A program made the position numbers and the translations under genes. Shown piece after piece: positions 26,880-34,049 of a stretch of DNA of 40,769 bases. How positions within the stretch are numbered: the first letter of the stretch is position 1; each line of letters starts with the position of its first letter. Under the pieces are notes generated by a model that was not told the origin of the DNA, ran no database searches, and saw only the letters and a program-made list of their open reading frames with translations. Origin of the DNA: Bryobacteraceae bacterium (GTDB lineage: Bacteria; Acidobacteriota; Terriglobia; Bryobacterales; Bryobacteraceae); the NCBI GenBank assembly GCA_025056455.1, contig JANWVY010000017.1, positions 1-40,769 of the forward strand, given 5' to 3'.

Positions 26880-27896
26880 TTATGGATGGCCGAATTCGTG
26901 GGCGCGAGGGATGAGGGCTTCGTACATGCGTTCCGGAATCGGGCTCTCCCAATGTCCGGTCACCTTGGCGAGGCCAACTACACTCACAAAAATCATCACG
27001 ACGCCAGCAGCAACCGCCCAGGCGGGCGCCACCCGCTTAGCCGGCACCAACTCCATGGCTAGAGCGTTCTCGGCCGGACAAGCAGTGACGCATTCCATGC
27101 AGGCGATGCATTCCACCGATCGGATCTGGACCAGCTTGTCCACAGCTAAAGACGAGGGGCACGCTTTCGCACACTTGCCGCAATCGATGCAAGCCTGGGG
27201 ATTGCGCCGGATGCGCAGCGGGCTCAAAAAGGCGGCCAGGCCCATCAGCGCACCATAGGGACACAGATAGCGGCACCAAAAATTCCTCACAAAGACTGAG
27301 GCGATCACCAAGAACGCAATCACCACTGCTGCCTGAACGCTCAGAAAGCGGAAGAAGTTCAACATTTTTACATCCGCAATCAGGCCGTAAGGGGAGTGGA
27401 GAAAGCCTCTCAGCTCTTCGGCTGACATGCTACCCACGGCAGATAAGAAAAGGCCGAGCAGGATGTACTTCAAGCTCCGGAGAGAAGTGTCGAGCCACTT
27501 GGATAAGGTCCAGTTGCGGTGAAAGGTTTCCCGCCCAAGTTTCCATAAGTACTCAGAAATCGCGCCAACCGGACACAGCCAGCCGCAGAAGGCCTTGCGG
27601 AACAGCAGGGAGACCCCAAGGAAAGTGAGGAACAAAACCATGGCCGCAGGGTGAATGACGGGGATATCGCCGGTTAACATCCAGTATCTCGTGTTCATCA
27701 TCCCGGCGATGGGCAGCCAGCCTTCGACACCCGCTGGACGCGAAACGGCCACCGAGCTTGCACCCTCATAGGAACGGACGAAGAGATAGAACTGAGCTCC
27801 AATCCACAGATTGAGAAGGAGAAATGCCAGTTGAACAGCCTTTCGATACCGCTGTGAGGGATCCTTGCGCGTGCGCCTGTTCCACGGCTTTTTCAT
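26880..27896 (-). CDS. NapH/YccM-like polytopic membrane ferredoxin
   Basis: The 338-residue integral membrane iron-sulfur protein has about five membrane segments. Two membrane-proximal CxxxCP motifs are present, FCGWLCPVG (C104, C108) and WCRYLCPYG (C208, C212). Two [4Fe-4S] ferredoxin motifs follow, C236/239/242/246 and C263/266/269/273, each as CxxCxxCxxxCP. A last membrane segment precedes the C-terminus. The family (NapH, NosR C-terminal part, CcoG) passes electrons across or at the inner membrane. No nap, nos or cco gene is nearby, so the redox partner is unknown. It follows cas6 on the same strand after a 91-bp gap. Confidence 0.88.
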   Translation of the reverse strand: MKKPWNRRTRKDPSQRYRKAVQLAFLLLNLWIGAQFYLFVRSYEGASSVAVSRPAGVEGWLPIAGMMNTRYWMLTGDIPVIHPAAMVLFLTFLGVSLLFRKAFCGWLCPVGAISEYLWKLGRETFHRNWTLSKWLDTSLRSLKYILLGLFLSAVGSMSAEELRGFLHSPYGLIADVKMLNFFRFLSVQAAVVIAFLVIASVFVRNFWCRYLCPYGALMGLAAFLSPLRIRRNPQACIDCGKCAKACPSSLAVDKLVQIRSVECIACMECVTACPAENALAMELVPAKRVAPAWAVAAGVVMIFVSVVGLAKVTGHWESPIPERMYEALIPRAHEFGHP

Positions 27897-27987
27897 GAAT
27901 TTACAGCCTCTGGTCCCAGTTTGATGCGGGGAGTAGGACGGCGGCTGTGACCTCGGTCACTCACTCAAGACCTTGTTGGCGCCGTGG

Positions 27988-28956
27988 TCAATCCAGCTGC
28001 GCGACAGCGATTTCCCCTTTTCCCCAAACCGTCTGGCGACCGATGCCAGTGAAAGAGGCAGCTTTCAAGAAGGGAAAAAACGGGGTGAGATTTCCCTCGT
28101 AGCGCGCCCACCCGACGAATCCTCCTAAGGGGTGCGTTTGGCCCGTGCGCCGGCTGCGGCGTAGGAGCTTGACAGGTTGGATTTCACAATGCGTCATGCG
28201 GATGAGCGCGGCCTGCTGGGCAAAATAGCGGAAGTTTAGCGGCAGTGGCCCGGAGCCATACAAGGAGCGCAGCGTACTTAAGCGGTCTCGGACGCGAGCC
28301 ATTAGCACGCCGAAGTCCGGCTTCTCGGCCAAACCATTTCCGACCTTCAGTTCAGTTGGGGTGAGATAGCGGACTTGGACGGCGGCGGCGGGTGCCGCCT
28401 GAGCAAGATCGATCTCCACCGGATGCGCAAATTGCTCCCAGCGAATGCCGTCAAACACCGCGCCGACCGGCTCGCCTTGATCGTTCAGCACCTCTGCGCG
28501 CGTCAACTGCACCTTGCCTCGGCGCGGGCCGACGCCTTCGGTTGCCAGCTCTCGGAACGCCGCAACGAAATGGGGTAGAGATGCAAGCGAGCGCTCAAAC
28601 ACATGGATATCGAAGTGGAAGCAAGCTCCCCGACCGATCTCTCGACCACTGAGATGAGCCGCGCGAAAGACGAAGGGGCGCGGCGCATCGGTCAAACCGC
28701 TTGGAAGAGCCGGGGGCCGCGGCGCGAACAAACGCCGGTAAGGACACTCTTGAACCCGGCACGAAGCCGGGTCCTGACAATCCGGTGCACAGGCCACTTT
28801 CCGAAGCATCAATCCCAGAGCGCCGCGGAGAATATTCGCCGGCTGCGCCTCCGGAAACCAAATCGGGTCGAGCGCCGTGAAGTGAAAGCGCAGGCGATGA
28901 AAACAAAACGTCAGGTCCCGCGCGTCCTCGGAACTGAGAAACCGGCGGTCGATCAT
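27988..28956 (-). CDS. cas6: orphan CRISPR-type endoribonuclease Cas6
   Basis: Cas6 is the RAMP endoribonuclease that cuts pre-crRNA within its repeats. The 322-residue protein has an N-terminal part with four cysteines in the pattern C-x3-C-x5-C-x4-C ending CPYRRLF (C56-C71). In the C-terminal half, GFVGWARYEG precedes the glycine-rich RAMP loop SFTGIGRQTVWGKGEI (301-316; GxGRxxxxGxG). No CRISPR repeats, spacers, cas1/2 or effector genes were found anywhere in the window. It sits 11 bp after a small CxxC protein in a run starting with dacB. It may supply a distant array or have another RNA-processing job. Catalytic His cannot be assigned by eye. Confidence 0.85.
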   Translation of the reverse strand: MIDRRFLSSEDARDLTFCFHRLRFHFTALDPIWFPEAQPANILRGALGLMLRKVACAPDCQDPASCRVQECPYRRLFAPRPPALPSGLTDAPRPFVFRAAHLSGREIGRGACFHFDIHVFERSLASLPHFVAAFRELATEGVGPRRGKVQLTRAEVLNDQGEPVGAVFDGIRWEQFAHPVEIDLAQAAPAAAVQVRYLTPTELKVGNGLAEKPDFGVLMARVRDRLSTLRSLYGSGPLPLNFRYFAQQAALIRMTHCEIQPVKLLRRSRRTGQTHPLGGFVGWARYEGNLTPFFPFLKAASFTGIGRQTVWGKGEIAVAQLD

Positions 28957-28967
28957 ACTCGCTTGGG

Positions 28968-29243
28968 TTAGCCCCCTTCTAGAAGGGCAAGCGTCTTGAT
29001 ACCGGAAACGTCAAACAGGCGATGGCAGTGCTTACAGGCCACTTGATCTTGCGCCAGCACCATATAGCTTTGCAGCTTTTCAAAGCGCGAGAGGTCGTCC
29101 TCACGAGCGCGAGGAGGCAAGGTCGACTTCTTCTTTCTCACCACCCACGGGAGCTCGTAGCGGGCACGGGTTTTGCAAAACGCACAGATGAGATCGGCAG
29201 GCTTAAACACCTTGGATTCGGTGAAGAATTCCTGTTCCTGCAT
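28968..29243 (-). CDS. small CxxC zinc-binding protein of unknown function
   Basis: This 91-residue protein has two well-separated CxxC pairs, LICAFCKT (C20, C23) and VACKHCHRLF (C70, C73), which probably build one zinc site. The basic middle (VVRKKKSTLPPRARED) would suit nucleic acid contact. The ATG at 29243 is preferred; a GTG at 29282 would add 13 low-complexity residues. It lies between fmdB-like and cas6 genes, 11 bp before cas6, so it may be a functional partner of Cas6. No family is recognised. Confidence 0.7.
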   Translation of the reverse strand: MQEQEFFTESKVFKPADLICAFCKTRARYELPWVVRKKKSTLPPRAREDDLSRFEKLQSYMVLAQDQVACKHCHRLFDVSGIKTLALLEGG

Positions 29244-29293
29244 AGGCCGCAGGTTGCCGCCGCCCGCCGGTTGCGAGCACACTCACAGGCAAA

Positions 29294-29521
29294 CTAGTTT
29301 TGCCCGCACAAACCAGGCGTCTGACACACGCCACCCGGGCAAGACGGCATCGCTGGCTCAGCGGCTCGCCCGTTGGCATGCGCGGCAAACGTGGAAAGCT
29401 GCTGAGTTAAGCGGTCTGACGAACAGGTCGGGCAATGCAAGTCGTTTGCCTCGGCTGTACGCCGGATCAACTTCTCAAACTTGATGCCACAATCCTCGCA
29501 GACGTATTCGAAAATCGGCAT
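29294..29521 (-). CDS. FmdB-family zinc ribbon protein
   Basis: The 75-residue protein has the FmdB signature at its N-terminus: MPIFEYVCEDCGIKFEKL (C8, C11) followed by a second pair in LHCPTCSSD. The C-terminal 25 residues carry three further cysteines in a Gly/Pro-rich tail, which is common in this family. FmdB proteins are putative regulatory or nucleic-acid binding zinc ribbons with no firm function. It starts 3 bp after the dacB stop, so it is almost surely in the same transcript. Confidence 0.88.
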   Translation of the reverse strand: MPIFEYVCEDCGIKFEKLIRRTAEANDLHCPTCSSDRLTQQLSTFAAHANGRAAEPAMPSCPGGVCQTPGLCGQN

Positions 29522-29524
29522 AAC

Positions 29525-31108
29525 TTACTTCCCTTCCCAATCAAGCAGCGCTAATCCAATTTTATCAATGACGCGCCGGATTTCCGAGGAGGGTCCGGAA
29601 TGATTGTTGGCCAGGATCGCGAACGCTAGGCGGGCACCGTGCTTGGTGGTGAGATAACCAGAGAGGCAATTTGCCGTGGCGAGCGTACCCGTCTTTGCGT
29701 GAATACGGCGCGCCAGCTCCGCCTGGTCAAAACGCCGAGCCAGCGTACCGTCCCAGCCTCCCACGGGCAGCAGGGAGTCCCAGGCCTGGCGGTAGGGGGA
29801 GCGATCCATAAAAACAAGCAGTTTCACCAAGGCTGACGCGGTCAGCAAGGTCCGGCGCGATAACCCCGAACCGTCTTCAAAGTGCACATCCCGAGGTGTA
29901 ATTCCAATCTCCTCGAGAAACAGATCCATCTCTTTGAGCCCCGCCTCGCGAGTGGCTCGCTGCTGGCGGACCCTTGCCACCTCCCGCAGCAAGATCTCGG
30001 CATGCAAGTTCTGGCTGACCTTGTTCACGACTCGCGCAATTTCCAGCAGGGGCGGCGATTCGCGGCGCGCGAGCTCAACCCCTTGCTCTCCCAAGGGCTC
30101 GTCGGCCGAGGTACGGTGGTCTGCCTGGGCCCCTCCATGAACCACAATCCCTTTCCTGGTCAACACGTCGCGCAAGACATAAGCGGCATAAAGCGCTGGA
30201 TCATCAACCGCTAGCCGTTGTTGGACGCCAGGGCTGTTTTGCTCGACAACGCCGGTGAGCCGGAGCTGGCGGGAACCGGGGCTCCGCTCGATCTGGATTT
30301 CGGAAGGACCCGTGGCGACGGTCAGCACACGGTTGTCAATCCAGAGCGGGAGGGCAGGCGGGTTCACCGCCACGAGAGCCATCTCCCCCTCAGACTCCCC
30401 GGGGCGAATGCTCAACGTGAACGCATTATCGTTGAACACGAGTGCGCTAACCGCTGCTCCATACTCCCAGGTCGTGTCATCGATTGTCCAACCCTCGGGG
30501 TATGGCGCATGGACATACAGCCGGTCATCGCCCACGATGTTGCCTCGAATCTCGCGGACGCCCCGCTGGATTAACTCCAGGGCGAGCTGTTCGATCGCTT
30601 CTGAGGGATTGCCGCCTTCATCGTCCTTACGGTAAGGATAGGCACGGCCCGAAAGGGTCGGGTCGCCGCCTCCCACGAGTTTCAAATCGCCGTCGATGCG
30701 ACCTTCGGCGTCTGGACGCTGGGAAGCGACGAGGCGCGTAACGAAGCGGTGGTCGGGTCCGAGGCGGGTCAAGGCAAGAGCCGTCGAAAAGAGCTTTGTG
30801 TTCGACGCGGGCGTCAACCGTTCCTCAGAATTGCGTTCATAGACCGTTACGCCCGTAGCGAGGCTCTTCACCAGGATGCCCCAACGGGCGCTTTGCGCCT
30901 CCCGGCTGGCTAACAAGGCGTCGATCCGCCGTTGTGTCGCCGAGCGGAGCGCAACCGTGAAGTCTTTCGACGGGCGCGGCGAAGAGCCTCTAACGCCCCT
31001 GGTGACGACCTTGCCCGGCCGCTTCTTCGGCGCAAGCTTCGCCCCAGCGCCGCTTGCCAACACAGGCCACACGGCTAATAAACACCAACATTGCAACCTC
31101 AACCACAC
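29525..31108 (-). CDS. dacB: D-alanyl-D-alanine carboxypeptidase/endopeptidase, PBP4 type
   Basis: PBP4 trims D-Ala and cuts D-Ala-mDAP cross-links of peptidoglycan in the periplasm. The 527-residue S13-family protein has the three penicillin-binding motifs: SNTK (S102-K105) in LTPASNTKLFS, SQN in VVNKVSQNLHAE, and KTG in IHAKTGTLATANC. The N-terminus has a hydrophobic signal-like stretch (LQCWCLLAVWPVLASGAGA) then a basic, Pro-rich linker. The start is a GTG. Only 22 bp separate it from the divergent radical SAM gene, so at least one promoter must lie in coding sequence. It heads the fmdB-CxxC-cas6 run. Confidence 0.93.
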   Translation of the reverse strand: MWLRLQCWCLLAVWPVLASGAGAKLAPKKRPGKVVTRGVRGSSPRPSKDFTVALRSATQRRIDALLASREAQSARWGILVKSLATGVTVYERNSEERLTPASNTKLFSTALALTRLGPDHRFVTRLVASQRPDAEGRIDGDLKLVGGGDPTLSGRAYPYRKDDEGGNPSEAIEQLALELIQRGVREIRGNIVGDDRLYVHAPYPEGWTIDDTTWEYGAAVSALVFNDNAFTLSIRPGESEGEMALVAVNPPALPLWIDNRVLTVATGPSEIQIERSPGSRQLRLTGVVEQNSPGVQQRLAVDDPALYAAYVLRDVLTRKGIVVHGGAQADHRTSADEPLGEQGVELARRESPPLLEIARVVNKVSQNLHAEILLREVARVRQQRATREAGLKEMDLFLEEIGITPRDVHFEDGSGLSRRTLLTASALVKLLVFMDRSPYRQAWDSLLPVGGWDGTLARRFDQAELARRIHAKTGTLATANCLSGYLTTKHGARLAFAILANNHSGPSSEIRRVIDKIGLALLDWEGK

Positions 31109-31130
31109 ATTCGTTACCCTGCCCCTAGAG

Positions 31131-32318
31131 ATGTCTGCCGCCTACACCGACCTTCTTCGCGTACGAGGGATCGAGAAGGTCACTTTGGAATTTACCACGC
31201 GCTGCAATCTGAAGTGCGTCTACTGCGCGGTTACGCGTCCCTGGCACCGCAAAGCAGACCTCGATCTTTCCGCCTTCGATGAGCTGGTGCGGGAAATGCA
31301 GGCCCTTGGGGTCAAACAGGTGCAGATTTCTGGCGGCGGAGAGACCACGATCGTCAAGGATTGGGATCACTATCTCGAAAAGTTGTTAGCCAGTGGCTTT
31401 CAGGTAACCATCATTTCGAATCTGGCCAAACCGCTCACGGCGCGCGCTGTTCGAGCCTTGTCCTATTGCAGTGAAATTACGGCCAGCTGTGACACGGTGG
31501 TGGCTGATATGTACGCGGAAATTCGCAAAGGGGGCGATCTTGAGACCTTCGTGTACAACATCTTGCGGATCCGTGCACAATGCGCCATCGAACAGCGCTC
31601 GGCGCCGCGGTTGATCTGGAACGCCGTGGCTAGCGACAAGATGATTTTCGATGTGGATCAGTGGGTCGCCATGGGCTTAGCTCTTGGCGTGGACCATTTT
31701 CAGATCTCGGAAATGGCCAAGTACGACGATTTACCGGGGATGATCCGCGTCAATCCGCTCGCCACACTCAGTGACGAAGATTTGGCTCGCGCACGCGCGA
31801 CAGTGGAAAAAGCGCGCCGGCTCGCACAGGGTGCTGGCAAGTGGTTCACCCTGCTTCCAGCCGTCGAAGAGGTCTTACGAGGAAGCCGGAAATTGATGCG
31901 AACGGAGGTGGAGCTAGAAACGGGGAGCGAGGGAAGACCTGTTCTCAAAAGCTCACGCACCTTTGTGCAAATTGTAGGTCCTGATGGCACCTGGCACGAG
32001 GCGCCCGAGCCCCCGCCTACGCCAGTCACCCCAGGCAAGACCACCAAAAACTGCCTGATGCCTTGGAGTGAAGCTTTCATCTGGGCAACCAACGACTTGG
32101 CACCTTGCTGTATGTATAAGCGCATTCGCGAATTCCGCGGGGTCGGCCTCCTTGAGGCGCTCAACTCTGAGCCCCTGGTGCGAATCCGCGAGGGATTGCT
32201 CACCGGAAACCTGTTGCACGGCTGCGCCATTTGTCCCATGTTTGGCTCGGTTGAAGTCGAGGTGTTTCAAGAGCGCGTCCGTGCGCTGTTTTCTCAGACG
32301 GCCTCGGCAGCCACTTGA
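31131..32318 (+). CDS. radical SAM protein with SPASM-like C-terminal cysteines
   Basis: The 395-residue radical SAM enzyme shows CNLKCVYC (C25, C29, C32) for the [4Fe-4S] cluster and the SAM-binding GGGET (about 68-72). Its C-terminal part has NCLMPWSEAFIWATNDLAPCC (a cysteine, then a CC pair) and HGCAICPMF, the cysteine arrangement of a SPASM or twitch auxiliary cluster domain. The ATG at 31131 is chosen since similarity to the family starts just after it; the frame is open further upstream through antisense dacB. No peptide precursor gene or maturation partner is adjacent, so the substrate (peptide, sugar or lipid) is unknown. Confidence 0.85.
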   Translation: MSAAYTDLLRVRGIEKVTLEFTTRCNLKCVYCAVTRPWHRKADLDLSAFDELVREMQALGVKQVQISGGGETTIVKDWDHYLEKLLASGFQVTIISNLAKPLTARAVRALSYCSEITASCDTVVADMYAEIRKGGDLETFVYNILRIRAQCAIEQRSAPRLIWNAVASDKMIFDVDQWVAMGLALGVDHFQISEMAKYDDLPGMIRVNPLATLSDEDLARARATVEKARRLAQGAGKWFTLLPAVEEVLRGSRKLMRTEVELETGSEGRPVLKSSRTFVQIVGPDGTWHEAPEPPPTPVTPGKTTKNCLMPWSEAFIWATNDLAPCCMYKRIREFRGVGLLEALNSEPLVRIREGLLTGNLLHGCAICPMFGSVEVEVFQERVRALFSQTASAAT

Positions 32319-32353
32319 AACTTTAAGAGGGCTCCCTTTCTTCTCTCGCTCCG

Positions 32354-32399
32354 GCTGCCTTGCCGGCGTCCGCCGCCTTGCCTGCGTTTGAGCGGCGGA
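32354..32399. repeat. imperfect 16-base tandem repeat and hairpin between radical SAM and ThuA genes
   Basis: GCTGCCTTGCCGGCGT (32354-32369) recurs as GCCGCCTTGCCTGCGT (32372-32387), 14 of 16 identical at a period of 18. The end of it also forms an inverted repeat, TCCGCCGC (32369-32376) with GCGGCGGA (32392-32399). There is no T-run after the hairpin, so a Rho-independent terminator is not supported. The rest of this 130-bp gap has nothing I can name. Confidence 0.35.
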
Positions 32400-32448
32400 G
32401 CAAAACCAACTGGGCAGGGAGCGATGAGTGTGAGAAGATAGTGGCACT

Positions 32449-33267
32449 ATGAGATCCCTGCGCTTCCTCGTGGCTTGTCTGGCCAGCTTGGCGTTTCTCA
32501 CCTTGTTTCCTGTGGAAGGCCAGACGCCGGGTCGAAAAAAGAAGCTGCTCGCGATTGGCCAAACCAAAGGCTTCCAGCATGACGCCACAACGCACGGCCT
32601 AGCGACGCTTTGGAAACTCGGGCAAGAATCTGGTTTGTGGGACACCTACATTCGCACGGATACGCAGCTCATCACCAAGGAAAGGTTACCAGCCAACGCG
32701 AAAAACCTGAATTATTTTGATGCTGTTGCTTTCTATACGACCGGAGAACTGGATTTAACTGACGCTCAGAAAGCCGCTTTGCTGAGCTTTGTCCGAGAGG
32801 ATGGCAAAGGGTTCATTGGGATTCACAGCGCCACCGACACCTTTTACCAGTGGCCCGAATACGGGGAAATGATCGGCGGCTATTTCGATCTGCATCCTTG
32901 GAACCAGTTCGAAGCTCCCATTATTGTCGAAGACCGAAATTTCCCCGCCACTAGACACTTTCCACCTACCTTCACGGTCCATGACGAGATTTATCAGATC
33001 AAGGAGTTTTCCCGAGACCGGGTGCGAGTGCTCATGCGCCTGGATGAATCCAAACTTGATCTTCAGCGCAAAGGCGTCAAACGCACCGACGGAGATTTCG
33101 CCGTCACTTGGGTACGCAACTACGGCAAGGGAAGAGTGTTTTATAGCAGCTTAGGGCACCGGGAAGACAGCTGGGACCGCAAGGATATCCAGACCATGTG
33201 GCTGGAAGCCGTCAAGTGGGCCATGGGTCTAACGGAGGGCGACGCCACACCCCGCCCGCGTCCCTAA
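32449..33267 (+). CDS. secreted ThuA-domain protein
   Basis: The 272-residue protein has a signal peptide (LRFLVACLASLAFLTLFPVEG) followed by a ThuA-like glutamine amidotransferase-fold domain. Family features are LLAIGQTKGFQHD near residue 36, FYTTGELDLTDAQ, GKGFIGIHSATDTFYQW, and the late TWVRNYGKGRVFYSSLGHRED. ThuA proteins act in trehalose or related disaccharide metabolism; in Acidobacteria and Planctomycetes they are often secreted and poorly characterised. The Pro/Arg-rich C-terminus (DATPRPRP) is probably disordered. Confidence 0.88.
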   Translation: MRSLRFLVACLASLAFLTLFPVEGQTPGRKKKLLAIGQTKGFQHDATTHGLATLWKLGQESGLWDTYIRTDTQLITKERLPANAKNLNYFDAVAFYTTGELDLTDAQKAALLSFVREDGKGFIGIHSATDTFYQWPEYGEMIGGYFDLHPWNQFEAPIIVEDRNFPATRHFPPTFTVHDEIYQIKEFSRDRVRVLMRLDESKLDLQRKGVKRTDGDFAVTWVRNYGKGRVFYSSLGHREDSWDRKDIQTMWLEAVKWAMGLTEGDATPRPRP

Positions 33268-33327
33268 ACTGGCGTAACGCGCGAGAGCAGAATCTCCCAG
33301 CCGCTTCCGTCCCTAGGCCCCCGGGGA

Positions 33328-33369
33328 TTGAGATCTCAAGGGTCTGTCATCAGGAGTTGATCGCTCAAC
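33328..33369. promoter_or_regulatory. two TTGA-N4-TCAA inverted repeats upstream of an unknown secreted gene
   Basis: TTGA-GATC-TCAA (33328-33339) and TTGA-TCGC-TCAA (33357-33368, extended by G and C at 33356 and 33369) share the same half-sites and the same 4-base centre. Their starts are 29 bp apart, almost three helical turns, and they lie 21-62 bp before the ATG at 33390. This resembles paired operators. FNR sites have TTGA-N6-TCAA, so the spacing here is 2 bases too short. Confidence 0.4.
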
Positions 33370-33389
33370 GGCTACACTGAGAAGAAACG

Positions 33390-34049
33390 ATGAGCTCTCT
33401 GAAGACTGGTTTGCGAGCTCTAGCGCTCGTGCTTCCCCTTTTGCGCGCTCCAGCGCAGGTGATCATTTTGCAGCCGGAGTATTGTCCCGATGCTGAGAAG
33501 GCGAAACCCATCTCCGTACAAGAAGGGCCTTTCCGTCTCTCTTTGGGGACAAGCTCGAAATGCCTGGCTGCGAGTCCCAAAGGCAGAACGCTCCGGATAT
33601 GGAAATACCCACATCATTATCAACGTTTGGCCGCGCCACAACGATGGAAGATCGAGCTCGATAACGGTGCAGGCAAGACCGCCTCTTATGATCTGCCGAA
33701 CCAGTCCGTCATTGGGATCACACTGGAGTATCCGGACCGGGATAACAAATGGAAAAACTACCGCGGATCAAGCAAAAATCCAATTGCGCTCACCCAACCC
33801 GTCGTCACCTTCACGGTGCGCAAGCAGGATGAGACCAAAACAGGCGGTTTAAAGCAAGAGCATCTCGTTTGGGACGTTCTGACGATCGACCCGATCACGG
33901 AGCCAGAAACGCGGGGCGCTTATCCCTTGCCGTCTGGCGTCAGCCAACTGCGCATCGATGAAGTGTGGGTGTGGCAAGGTTTGAACCCGATTCCCAAAAA
34001 GATGCGCTATGGGACGGGGAAAGGGAAGGTGGTCTTTAGGACGGATTAG
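33390..34049 (+). CDS. secreted protein of unknown function
   Basis: I do not recognise a family. The 219-residue product has an N-terminal signal-like segment (LRALALVLPLLRAPAQ). The mature part is rich in aromatic and charged residues and likely beta-structured: RIWKYPHHYQRLAAPQRWKI, ITLEYPDRDNKWKNYRG, RIDEVWVWQGLNPIPKKMRY. Two cysteines (CPDAEK and SSKCLAAS) might form a disulfide. It is preceded by the paired TTGA inverted repeats and converges with the ABC permease gene, overlapping its 3' end by 14 bases. Confidence 0.7.
   Translation: MSSLKTGLRALALVLPLLRAPAQVIILQPEYCPDAEKAKPISVQEGPFRLSLGTSSKCLAASPKGRTLRIWKYPHHYQRLAAPQRWKIELDNGAGKTASYDLPNQSVIGITLEYPDRDNKWKNYRGSSKNPIALTQPVVTFTVRKQDETKTGGLKQEHLVWDVLTIDPITEPETRGAYPLPSGVSQLRIDEVWVWQGLNPIPKKMRYGTGKGKVVFRTD

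Noticed and set aside
27897-31130. CRISPR array near cas6
   Set aside because: No regularly spaced repeats of 25-40 bases were seen in the gaps around cas6; nearly all this sequence is coding.
32319-32448. Precursor peptide gene for the radical SAM enzyme
   Set aside because: No start codon with a ribosome-binding site and Cys- or core-peptide-like frame; the stretch is a GC-rich repeat.
33328-33369. FNR binding sites
   Set aside because: The half-sites resemble TTGA but the centre is 4 bases between TTGA and TCAA, where FNR sites have 6.
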